In this document: positions 50,475-58,501 of the stretch, in pieces | Layout of the letters: every line of letters starts with the position of its first letter | How positions within the stretch are numbered: the first letter of the stretch is position 1 | Assembly: GCA_946061515.1 (NCBI GenBank) | Contig: CAMGRL010000006.1 | Span: 1 to 64,000 of the forward strand | From: an uncultured Clostridia bacterium | Lineage (GTDB): Bacteria; Bacillota; Clostridia; Oscillospirales; Oscillospiraceae | Direction: 5' to 3' | DNA length: 64,000 bases | Program-made: the position numbers and the translations under genes | The notes under the pieces: model-generated | Databases searched by the model: none | Seen by the model: only the letters and a program-made list of their open reading frames with translations | What the model was told of the DNA's origin: nothing

Positions 50475-52070
50475 TCATCCCACGGCCCTGCAATAGGGCA
50501 GCGCATACATCAAGAGGAAGAATGCCCCCAGGGCAATACCGAAGAGCAGATATACGATCCAGAGCCGGTGATCCTTCCGGCATTCCCTCTCATCCAGGGC
50601 AGAAGCGGGCGCACGGAAAAGGTCTGCGCGAAGCTCCTCTTCCCCGGCGGATACGGGGCGGAGAACTGAGCCCAGAACCGCGCCGATCAGGCTCAGCGCA
50701 ATACCGATAAAGAAGGGGTCCAGAATCACCGGGGGCGTGACGCCCAGCGCGGAGTACAGTATTTTGGACATGACGCAGCCAAGAAAGCCCAGAAGCATCC
50801 CCCAGAAAGCACCGGTTTTGCTGAGTTTTTTGCTCCAGACACTGCCGAAGGCGGCCAGGCTCCAGGAACTGGCAATCACGGTGCCGCCGAAGTACATGAT
50901 GACAAAGATCTGCGGCGGGTTGAAATAGGCCAGCACAAGAATAACCAGGCTGGCAGCCAGCATGGTGAGGCGGGACAGACGGAGCTTTTTTCTGTCGTCC
51001 CGGCCCTTGTCTGGCATAATGTCGTTGACCAGAGAGAAGCCCACCAGGGACAAAAACGTAGACGCGGAGGAGATCCCCGCCGCGCTGATGCCGGTGAGCA
51101 TCACAATGCCGATTACCGGAGGCAGCACGTTCATGGCCGCCCAGATCAGCGCCTGATTTCCGGGCAGGCTGCCGTTGATATTGCGGACAAAGGCCGCGGT
51201 AAAATACAGGGCGATGGTGACCACCATCACACCCATGGAGGACCAGATGGAGGAGCGCATGACCACATGCTCGTCCCTGGCCATCAGATAGCGGCTTGTC
51301 TGCCAGGGGCTGACGGAAACCACCAGCGCCCATACCAGGCCGTAGGTCAGGGCCCAGGCCAGATTGCTCACGCCGTCCGGGTACAGATAGCCGAGGTTCC
51401 CGGACCAGGAGATGATGCCGGGCATACTCTCGCAGTTGGCCAGAGCGGCGATTCCCCCGAACCAGCCCCCTGCCGCGTGGACAATGAAGGGCACGGCCAC
51501 AAGGGCGGCAGTCAGAAAAACCAGAAACATGATGGTGTCCGTCAGCAGCACGCCGGGAGAGCCGGAGTAAATGGTGAAGGCCGTGAAAGCCAGCCACACG
51601 ATCACCGTGCAGAGCGAATAGTCCAGCCCGGTGATGCTGCTGATCAGCGTGGCAACCCCCTGGATAGCGGAGAGGAGGTAGGCACTGACAGAGACGATGA
51701 GAATGAGAGAGGAGAGCTTTTTCAGCGCCGGAGAGTCAAAACGGCTGCCGAAATATTCCGGGAGGGTGCTTGCCCGGCTGCGGCGGATATAGCGGCCAAA
51801 AAAGCCCGCGCCGTAGATATAGCCGGTGGCCTGGATCACGCCCACAATGACGATGCCCATAAAAAAGCCCGAATAGACTTCTCCCGTATCCCCCAGAAAG
51901 GCCCCGGTGGACAGGAAGGACGCGATCAGAGAGCCCACCACCAGAACCGTAGGCGCATTGCGCCCGGCCACATAGTAGTCGTTGGTGCTTTTTACCCGGC
52001 GCCCCGCCAGAATCCCCACGGCAAAGAACAGAACAAGGGAGGCCAGTATGCCCACAAGATAGATATTCAT
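50475..52070 (-). CDS. Sodium:solute symporter (SSS) family protein
   Basis: STNDYYVAGRNAPTVLVVGSLIASFLSTGAFLGDTGEVYSGFF; WQTSRYLMARDEHVV. Confidence 0.93.
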   Translation of the reverse strand: MNIYLVGILASLVLFFAVGILAGRRVKSTNDYYVAGRNAPTVLVVGSLIASFLSTGAFLGDTGEVYSGFFMGIVIVGVIQATGYIYGAGFFGRYIRRSRASTLPEYFGSRFDSPALKKLSSLILIVSVSAYLLSAIQGVATLISSITGLDYSLCTVIVWLAFTAFTIYSGSPGVLLTDTIMFLVFLTAALVAVPFIVHAAGGWFGGIAALANCESMPGIISWSGNLGYLYPDGVSNLAWALTYGLVWALVVSVSPWQTSRYLMARDEHVVMRSSIWSSMGVMVVTIALYFTAAFVRNINGSLPGNQALIWAAMNVLPPVIGIVMLTGISAAGISSASTFLSLVGFSLVNDIMPDKGRDDRKKLRLSRLTMLAASLVILVLAYFNPPQIFVIMYFGGTVIASSWSLAAFGSVWSKKLSKTGAFWGMLLGFLGCVMSKILYSALGVTPPVILDPFFIGIALSLIGAVLGSVLRPVSAGEEELRADLFRAPASALDERECRKDHRLWIVYLLFGIALGAFFLLMYALPYCRAVG

Positions 52071-52171
52071 TCCTTGCCGTCCTTATCTCGCCTGAGGGCG
52101 GTCAGGGACCGGTAGATCAGAGCGGTCACGGCAATCCAGACGCCAAAAGCGGCGGAGAGTATAATTTCCAT
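52067..52171 (-). CDS. 34-aa symporter small accessory-like membrane protein (MEIILSAAFGVWIAVTALIYRSLTALRRDKDGKE)
   Basis: Not in the supplied ORF track; one TM helix; stop overlaps the symporter start (ATGA). Confidence 0.75.
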   Translation of the reverse strand: MEIILSAAFGVWIAVTALIYRSLTALRRDKDGKE

Positions 52172-52274
52172 GCTTTCCTCCATTATGCCGCTTCATGTTC
52201 AACAAACGTATCTTGCCAGCAAGCGGCCACGGCCGGCTCTATTTATGGTTTGTGTCCGTACTTTGCGGACAAAT

Positions 52275-53333
52275 TTACAGTTTGATCAGCACACGGTCAT
52301 AATGGCCGCGGCCGTCGAAGGCTGCGCCCTTCATCCCCTCGTCAAACAGGGGCTGATAGCCGAAGCCGTCCGTCACCCAGGCAAAGCCCCTGTACTGGGC
52401 GGTATTGAAGCCGGGGATGGTGTTGGCCTCGATGATCAGCGGCCCTTCCTCGGTAATGGCCACGTCCCAGCCGATGTTGGAGATCTTGGAAGCCAGAGGG
52501 ACGGCCTTGCGCATCATGTCGATGGTCTCCTGCCAGAAGGGCATTTTCAGGCCCTTGAAGGGAACCCCTGTGACCGGATGCTGGGCATAGTCCACGAGAT
52601 TATTCTGATCAACGGCGTCGCTGATGACCTCGCCGGTCCGGATGTCGATCATGGCGGTGAGGGCGTCCTGGCAGCCGTTGGAAATTTCCTTGTTGATTGC
52701 GGCGGTGAGCACCGGGGCAAAGAGATAGCTCGCCTCCGGGGAGACCACCGAATAAAAGCGCACGATGCTGACCGCGCCGGGGTTTAAGCGGGCGATGTCA
52801 GGGTGCTGGATGATATACTCCTCCACCACGCCGTTTTCCACTTTGGCGATCTGCTCCAGAGCGGAGCTGAACTGCTCCTCTGTGCCGGTGGGGAGGACCC
52901 GGACGCCCTTGCCCTGGCCCTTGCAGTTGGGCTTGAGCACCACTTTGCCCTTGTCCCCGGCCAGCTCCCTGAGTTTTTCAGGGGTAACATCCCGGGTCAT
53001 GGCACAGCCGCGTCCGTAAAAATCGGAAAAGACCTTTGAGAATATGTATTTATTCATCAGTATACATATATATCGCCGGTCCGTAAAGGTTTTTCTGTAT
53101 TCCGCACGGGTCCAGAGGGTGGACACCGTAGCCTTTTGTTCCTCGGACAGGTCAAAATAGCCTGTCCACTCATATTCGTTCAGGGAGATGTGGTTGATTT
53201 TCTTTGCCCGCAGGATATCCTTTTCGATAAACCTGGCGTCCTTGCCGCAACGCTCCGAAAGCTCCCGGGAGAACTCCCGGATATGCTTTCTGGCAGCGTA
53301 AATGTCCTTTATGGTGTGGGCCGTCTTTCTCAT
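52275..53333 (-). CDS. Sugar-transfer associated ATP-grasp protein (3 of 4)
   Basis: VVLKPNCKGQGKGVRVL; VDYAQHPVTGVPFKGLKMPFWQETIDM; NIGWDVAITEEGPLIIEANTIPGFNTAQ. Confidence 0.87.
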   Translation of the reverse strand: MRKTAHTIKDIYAARKHIREFSRELSERCGKDARFIEKDILRAKKINHISLNEYEWTGYFDLSEEQKATVSTLWTRAEYRKTFTDRRYICILMNKYIFSKVFSDFYGRGCAMTRDVTPEKLRELAGDKGKVVLKPNCKGQGKGVRVLPTGTEEQFSSALEQIAKVENGVVEEYIIQHPDIARLNPGAVSIVRFYSVVSPEASYLFAPVLTAAINKEISNGCQDALTAMIDIRTGEVISDAVDQNNLVDYAQHPVTGVPFKGLKMPFWQETIDMMRKAVPLASKISNIGWDVAITEEGPLIIEANTIPGFNTAQYRGFAWVTDGFGYQPLFDEGMKGAAFDGRGHYDRVLIKL

Positions 53334-53348
53334 TGTGTGCTCTCCCTC

Positions 53349-54443
53349 TTACATTTTCGCAATCAGGGCTTCCAGCTCCGCTTTTCTGCCCGTTCTGGTC
53401 ACCAGCTGCATGCCGCCCATCTGCGCGGTGCAGTTGGCTTCCACCATGCACCAGCCCCGATCCGCCGTATAGGCCAGATCCCAGCCGCAGTAGTGGTTGC
53501 CGGGCACCATCAGGGCAGCGGTTTTGACCATCTCCAGCACTTCATCCCAGTGGGGGATCTGAAAACCCTTGAAGCGCACGCCGGTGTCCGGGTGGCATTC
53601 AAAGCGGTTTCCTTTTTTATCCGCACCGTCGGTAAAGATCACGCCGGTGTCCGGGTCGATCAGGGCGCTGATGCCGCCGGCGCTGAAATTGTCCACAATG
53701 CTGTGGTGCTGGCCCACCCGCAGAGTGGGATTGAAGAGCCGCACTTCAGGCTCCCCGTTTTCGCCCTTGATCACGGCAGTGGGCACGCGGAGGGTGTTCA
53801 CCGATTCCGGATGGATAACGGCCATTTCGGCCCCCTGCTGAATGATCTCCTCCAGCACAGCGCCCTTTTCGTGGACGGCTTCCAGGGCCTGCTCCAACGT
53901 GTCATAATTTTTGACGCTGTCAAAATGGACGCCCTTGCCGAAGGCGGCGAAGATGGGCTTTACGATATAGTCCGGATGCTTGTCCGTAAACGCCCTGAAG
54001 CGCTCCATCATCTCCTCCGTCATCTCATCTCTCTGACGGATGCAGATCATATCCCGCTTGAACATGTCCTGGAACTTCTTGTAGGTCAGATACTTGTTCT
54101 CCAGCATGTTGGTGTTTTTGGGGTCGTTCATCCGGGGATAGTAGCTCAGGCGAATACCCTCGGTGATGAAGGAGTCCCGATAGGCGTCGTCCTGTCCCTC
54201 AAAGCCGAAGTTGAAGTACTCGTCGTAGTAAGAGCCGAACTTCTGCAGGCAATGGTTCATATCCCGGCGCAGTGCGCGCATGTATTTCTTGTCCGCCATC
54301 TCCTCCGGGGTCTTGTAGCGGGCGATGATCTCGTCGATCTGTCCCTTTTTGCGGCGGCGGTAGTTATACTTGCGGTACCAGTTTTTGAAGCGGATCTTGT
54401 AGTAAATTTTTCTCCTGAGTTTACGAAACACGGGAATCCACAC
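53349..54443 (-). CDS. Sugar-transfer associated ATP-grasp protein (4 of 4)
   Basis: YIVKPIFAAFGKGVHFDSV; NFSAGGISALIDPDTGVIFTDGADKKGNRFECHPDTGVRFKGFQIPHW; YCGWDLAYTADRGWCMVEAN. Confidence 0.87.
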   Translation of the reverse strand: MWIPVFRKLRRKIYYKIRFKNWYRKYNYRRRKKGQIDEIIARYKTPEEMADKKYMRALRRDMNHCLQKFGSYYDEYFNFGFEGQDDAYRDSFITEGIRLSYYPRMNDPKNTNMLENKYLTYKKFQDMFKRDMICIRQRDEMTEEMMERFRAFTDKHPDYIVKPIFAAFGKGVHFDSVKNYDTLEQALEAVHEKGAVLEEIIQQGAEMAVIHPESVNTLRVPTAVIKGENGEPEVRLFNPTLRVGQHHSIVDNFSAGGISALIDPDTGVIFTDGADKKGNRFECHPDTGVRFKGFQIPHWDEVLEMVKTAALMVPGNHYCGWDLAYTADRGWCMVEANCTAQMGGMQLVTRTGRKAELEALIAKM

Positions 54444-54553
54444 TCTTTTCTCTTTGTCAGAAAAACGACGTTTTTCGCGGTATATAACACAAATTTACTG
54501 CCCGCAGAGGCGGACAGTAAATTTGAAAACAGCTGGGTACTATAAAAAAGCCC

Positions 54554-55309
54554 TCACGGGTTGACTGTGCTGGGACGGTAGCCGCCGTCCACGCTGATCA
54601 CCGTACCGGTGACATAGGAGGCCCAGTCAGAGGCCAGGTACAGCATGGCCCGGGAGATATCCTCCGCCTCGCCCATGCGTTTGAGGGGAATGGTTTTGGC
54701 AAAGCTCTGCTTTTGCTTCTCGTTGAGCGCGGCCACCATCTCGGTATTGATGACGCCCGGGGCCACTGCGTTGACCCGGATATTCCAGGGGGCAAGCTCG
54801 AAGGCCAGGGACTTGGTCATGCCGATAATGGCCGCCTTGCTGGCGGGATAGGGGCAGCCCATGCCGGAACCGTAGATCCCGGTGACGGAGGCCGTGTTGA
54901 TGATCACGCCCTGCCGCTGCTTTTTAAAGTAAGGCGTGGCAAATTTGCAGAAGTTAAAGACGCCCTTGACGTTGATATCCATGACCCGCTCAAATTCCTC
55001 TGTGGTGGTGCGGGTAATGGGGCGGTCACTGGAGACGCCGGCGATATTCACCACCATGTCCACATGGCCGAAGCGCTTCACCGCCTGCTTGAAGACGGCC
55101 TTGACGCTCTCCGCATCCCGCACGTCGCACGGGCAGGCAAGAAATTCGGAGCCGCAGGCCTCCACATGGTCTTTCAGCTCCTCCATACGGTCGGTGCGGA
55201 TATCCACACCGGCGATCTTCGCGCCCTGCTGGGCAAAAAGCTCCGCCGTTTTGCGGCCGATACCGGAGTTGACCCCGGTGATCACAGCGACCTTATCTGT
55301 TAAAAGCAT
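54554..55309 (-). CDS. SDR-family oxidoreductase, candidate hydroxysteroid dehydrogenase (BaiA-like)
   Basis: VITGVNSGIG; MDINVKGVFNFCKFATPYFKKQRQGVIINTASVTGIYGSGMGCPYPASKAAIIGMTKSL; downstream of baiE. Confidence 0.85.
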   Translation of the reverse strand: MLLTDKVAVITGVNSGIGRKTAELFAQQGAKIAGVDIRTDRMEELKDHVEACGSEFLACPCDVRDAESVKAVFKQAVKRFGHVDMVVNIAGVSSDRPITRTTTEEFERVMDINVKGVFNFCKFATPYFKKQRQGVIINTASVTGIYGSGMGCPYPASKAAIIGMTKSLAFELAPWNIRVNAVAPGVINTEMVAALNEKQKQSFAKTIPLKRMGEAEDISRAMLYLASDWASYVTGTVISVDGGYRPSTVNP

Positions 55310-55310
55310 A

Positions 55311-55365
55311 GCAACTTTCTCCTGAAGTTGCGCCCGGACCGGGCGGGCAATGCCCGGTCCGGGCG
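55311..55365 (-). promoter_or_regulatory. Two adjacent RNA hairpins in the baiE-SDR intergenic gap
   Basis: CGCCCGGACCGGGC-gggcaat-GCCCGGTCCGGGCG (55331-55365) and GCAACTT-caggaga-AAGTTGC (55311-55331, minus strand) with the SD in the loop. Confidence 0.6.
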
Positions 55366-55377
55366 CAGATGGGACCA

Positions 55378-55911
55378 TTATTTTTTCTTAACGACTTTCT
55401 TTTTCTTGGGGGCGAACATGTTGATGCGGATGTAGTGGGTCTGATCTCTCTGGAAGGACTCCTCATAGATGCGCAGATAGCCGGTCTCCTTGATGAGCCA
55501 CTTGCCGTCCAGCTTGACATACTTGTCGGTGTAGAGAGCGCTGCCCTGGATCTGGGTTCCCTCGTAGGGGTTGCCCTTGGCAAAGATCAGGTTGTCCTGC
55601 AGATACCAGTGGCCGATGGCCTCGGTATCGCTGACGATCTCGATCTCGGGGGTGTGGCCCTGGTGCAGGGTGATCTCGGTCTGAGGCATGTTCTCCGCCA
55701 TGTAGTTGGCGACCTCTTCGGGGCCGTGGAAAGACAGCTTGCCGTCAGAGTAAGAGGTGGTAACATCGGGGTGGAAGGTGGCCTTCAGGCCTTCCCAGTC
55801 CTTGGTGTCCAGGGCGGCAAAGTATCTGCTCTTCAGCGCCTTGATCTCCTCGATGTCCTTCAGTCTCTGTACTTCCTTTTCAAGGGCTTCCAGACGTTCT
55901 TCAACAGTCAT
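55378..55911 (-). CDS. baiE: Bile acid 7-alpha-dehydratase homologue (SnoaL/NTF2-like fold)
   Basis: MTVEERLEALEKEVQRLKDIEEIKALKSRYFAALD...TSYSDGKLSFHGPEEV...HQGHTPEIEI...YTDKYVKLDGKWLIKETGYLRIYEE aligns along its length with C. scindens BaiE as recalled; Y30, D35, Y54, H83, D106 and R147 retained. Confidence 0.93.
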   Translation of the reverse strand: MTVEERLEALEKEVQRLKDIEEIKALKSRYFAALDTKDWEGLKATFHPDVTTSYSDGKLSFHGPEEVANYMAENMPQTEITLHQGHTPEIEIVSDTEAIGHWYLQDNLIFAKGNPYEGTQIQGSALYTDKYVKLDGKWLIKETGYLRIYEESFQRDQTHYIRINMFAPKKKKVVKKK

Positions 55912-55943
55912 TGTAAAAACCTCTTTTCTATTTCGCTTGTTTA

Positions 55944-57866
55944 TCAGATGGTCATAGCGACTGCATAGGCGTCGGCTGTGGCATCCAGACCCATGCGGAC
56001 TTCCTTGGCGTCGCCGATGACGTCATAGGCAATGCCCAGCTCCTCGCACTTGGCGGTCAGGTCTGCGGTGGGACGGGAGACGGTGCCGAAAGCGACGACC
56101 AGCGTGTCAAAGTGACGGCTCTTATCGGAGGTCTTCTTGAACTTGTCGGTGAACTTGTAGTTCAGGGTGTGGTCCTCAACGCTGGTAACCTTGGACTTGT
56201 TGCTCTTCTTGATGGTATCGCCGGGATACTCAATGTCGAGGAACATGGTACGCAGCATGCCCATGCCGTTGCCCACGCGCTTTGCATCCATCACGCGGAC
56301 GTCCTTCACGCCGTTGGCAATCAGGTACTGTGCGGTCTCGCAGCCTACGCCGCCGCCGCCCAGGATAACGACCTCGCCCTTGGGCATGACCTTGCCGGAG
56401 AGGACGTCCTCAGCGGTAACAACGTCTGCACCGTCCAGACCGGGGATCTGAGGAGCAACGTAGTGTGCGCCGGTTGCCACAACAACATGGTCGGGCTTGA
56501 CCTCGGCGATCAGCTCGGGAGTGACGGTAACGCCGGTCTTGATCTCGATGCCGCGGCGCTTGCACTCCTCAGCCTCCCAGAGGACAGCCTTGGTGAACTC
56601 TTCCTTCTTGGGTGCCTTGCCGGCCAGGACAAACTGACCGCCCACCTCGTCGCTGGCTTCGTAGACGGTGGGATTGTGGCCGCGAGCCTTCAGGAACTCT
56701 GCGCAAACCAGGCCGCCGATACCGGCGCCGATGACCATGACATTCTTGGGGGTCTCGGTCTTGGGCAGGCCCTTGTACTCCAGGCAGAGCATGGGGTTGC
56801 GGGTGCAGGTGATGTGGCTGGCTTTGGGGTCGACAACCTTGTCGTAGCAGCCCTGGGTGCAGCCGATGCAGCGGCGGATTTCGTCGTCGCGGCCTTCCTT
56901 TGCCTTGTTGCACCACTCGGGATCGACCAGCTGGCCGCGGCCCACGGCGATCATGTCGATCTTGCCCTCGCGAATCAGCTTGTCAGCAACGTCGGGGGTG
57001 TTGACACGGCCCACGCCGATGACGGGAATGCTGATGCCGGCCTTGACGGCGGCGATATTGTCCATATTGAAGCCGGGCTCCAGGTTGTAGGGGGGAACCT
57101 CGTAAACGGTAGCAAGGCTCATGGCGTTGCCGCGGGACAGGTCAGCGGCGTCTACGCCGGCCTCGGCTGCCCAGTTGATGAACTGGATGGTCTCTTCCAG
57201 AGTGGTGACCTTGGGCATCAGCTCGTCGATGGCATCAAGACGCATCAGCAGAGGCATATCCTCGGGCATATTGGCGCGCATCTCGCGGATGACTTCCAGA
57301 TTGAAGCGGCAGCGGTTCTCCAGGCTCTGGTTGCCGTACTCGTCGGTACGGTTGTTCAGGCTGGGGTTCATGAACTCGTGGGGCAGGTAAGTATGGGCAG
57401 CGTGGAACTCCAGTGCGTCAAAGCCGGCTTCCACAGCCAGTTTGGCGGAAGCGCCGTACTGCTTGATGATCTCCTGGATACGCTCGTGGGTGATGGTATC
57501 GGGAGTCTCTCTCTTGTTGGTCTTGTCAAAGAAGGCTTCGGGAACAAAGCCGCCGTGCCAGATCTGGACGCAGGCCAGACCGCCGTTGTCGTGGATAGCC
57601 TTGGTGACCTTCTTCAGCTCGTCTCTGTGGTGCTCGTTGTACAGGCCCAGGTACAGATAAGCATGGGTCTCAGGGCAGATACAGGCAGGCTCCACAATAT
57701 TCAGCGCGCAGCCGCCGGCCGCACGGACGCCGTGGTAAATTGCCAGATCCTCGGCGACATCATGCTTATTCTTGACCATCTTGGTGTTCATGCCGGGCAG
57801 AACAACGCGGTTTTTCAGCTCAAGCCCTCTCAGCTTGATGGGGGAAAACAATGCATCGTAGCTCAT
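55944..57866 (-). CDS. baiCD: BaiCD-type NADH:flavin oxidoreductase (3-oxo-delta4 bile acid reductase homologue)
   Basis: MSYDALFSPIKLRGLELKNRVVLPGMNTKMVKNKHDVAEDL; FHAAHTYLPHEFMNPSLNNRTDEYG; Fe-S motif CIGCTQGCYDKVVDPKASHITC; matches recalled C. scindens BaiCD. Confidence 0.92.
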   Translation of the reverse strand: MSYDALFSPIKLRGLELKNRVVLPGMNTKMVKNKHDVAEDLAIYHGVRAAGGCALNIVEPACICPETHAYLYLGLYNEHHRDELKKVTKAIHDNGGLACVQIWHGGFVPEAFFDKTNKRETPDTITHERIQEIIKQYGASAKLAVEAGFDALEFHAAHTYLPHEFMNPSLNNRTDEYGNQSLENRCRFNLEVIREMRANMPEDMPLLMRLDAIDELMPKVTTLEETIQFINWAAEAGVDAADLSRGNAMSLATVYEVPPYNLEPGFNMDNIAAVKAGISIPVIGVGRVNTPDVADKLIREGKIDMIAVGRGQLVDPEWCNKAKEGRDDEIRRCIGCTQGCYDKVVDPKASHITCTRNPMLCLEYKGLPKTETPKNVMVIGAGIGGLVCAEFLKARGHNPTVYEASDEVGGQFVLAGKAPKKEEFTKAVLWEAEECKRRGIEIKTGVTVTPELIAEVKPDHVVVATGAHYVAPQIPGLDGADVVTAEDVLSGKVMPKGEVVILGGGGVGCETAQYLIANGVKDVRVMDAKRVGNGMGMLRTMFLDIEYPGDTIKKSNKSKVTSVEDHTLNYKFTDKFKKTSDKSRHFDTLVVAFGTVSRPTADLTAKCEELGIAYDVIGDAKEVRMGLDATADAYAVAMTI

Positions 57867-58501
57867 AATTAATACACTCTTTCCATTTCTCAATTTTTTG
57901 TTTTTTTGGTTCCTCCCCCGCCCCGGGAAAAGGCGGAAAAACGGATTTGGGAAGCATCCGTTTTCTTCGGTTCCTGGTGGTCCGAACCGACGGGACAAAG
58001 TGTTCAGCAGAAAACCTTTTGATAAAATTCTAACGCTTTATGGCCTTACCTGTAGGAAATATTTTTGTGTTTTTATTCAACATACATGTACAAAAAATAA
58101 AAAAAACCTGTCAAGCTTCACGACCTGTTGGTATTTTCGCACAAAGATACCGCAGTCAAATTGTTCAATATGCATCATTTATGCCGATTTCCGGGAAATG
58201 CTCCCCTTCCGGTCTGAGGAAAATTTCCCTTTGATTTCAGGATTTTATGAAGAAAAAATTAATATTATGTCCTCATCGGTGACAGTACAGAGTGATAAAT
58301 TTGGCGTGCCTGAAGATTATTTAACAAAAATATTGGTCTACATCAAAGCGAATTTATGTTTATAATGGTATCATACAACAGATTTGATCTGAACGCAAGC
58401 AGAAAGCCTCCGCTCCGGCGCCGGGAACGCCGGGACGGGCATAAAGCATGAGGCAAGGAAGAAAGAAAACCGATACGATAAAGAAATTAGGAGAAGACGC
58501 C
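57867..58501. promoter_or_regulatory. Divergent intergenic region between baiCD and baiH
   Basis: 635-bp gap between divergent starts, notably AT-rich from ~58000 to 58380. Confidence 0.6.

Noticed and set aside
55378-55425. PKKKKVV in BaiE as a nuclear-localisation-like signal
   Set aside because: Bacterial protein; the resemblance is coincidental and is reported only as a basic tail.
57898-58365. 155-aa ORF in the baiCD-baiH intergenic region
   Set aside because: Crosses the baiCD 5' leader, has no domain or RBS, and has AT-rich non-coding-like composition.
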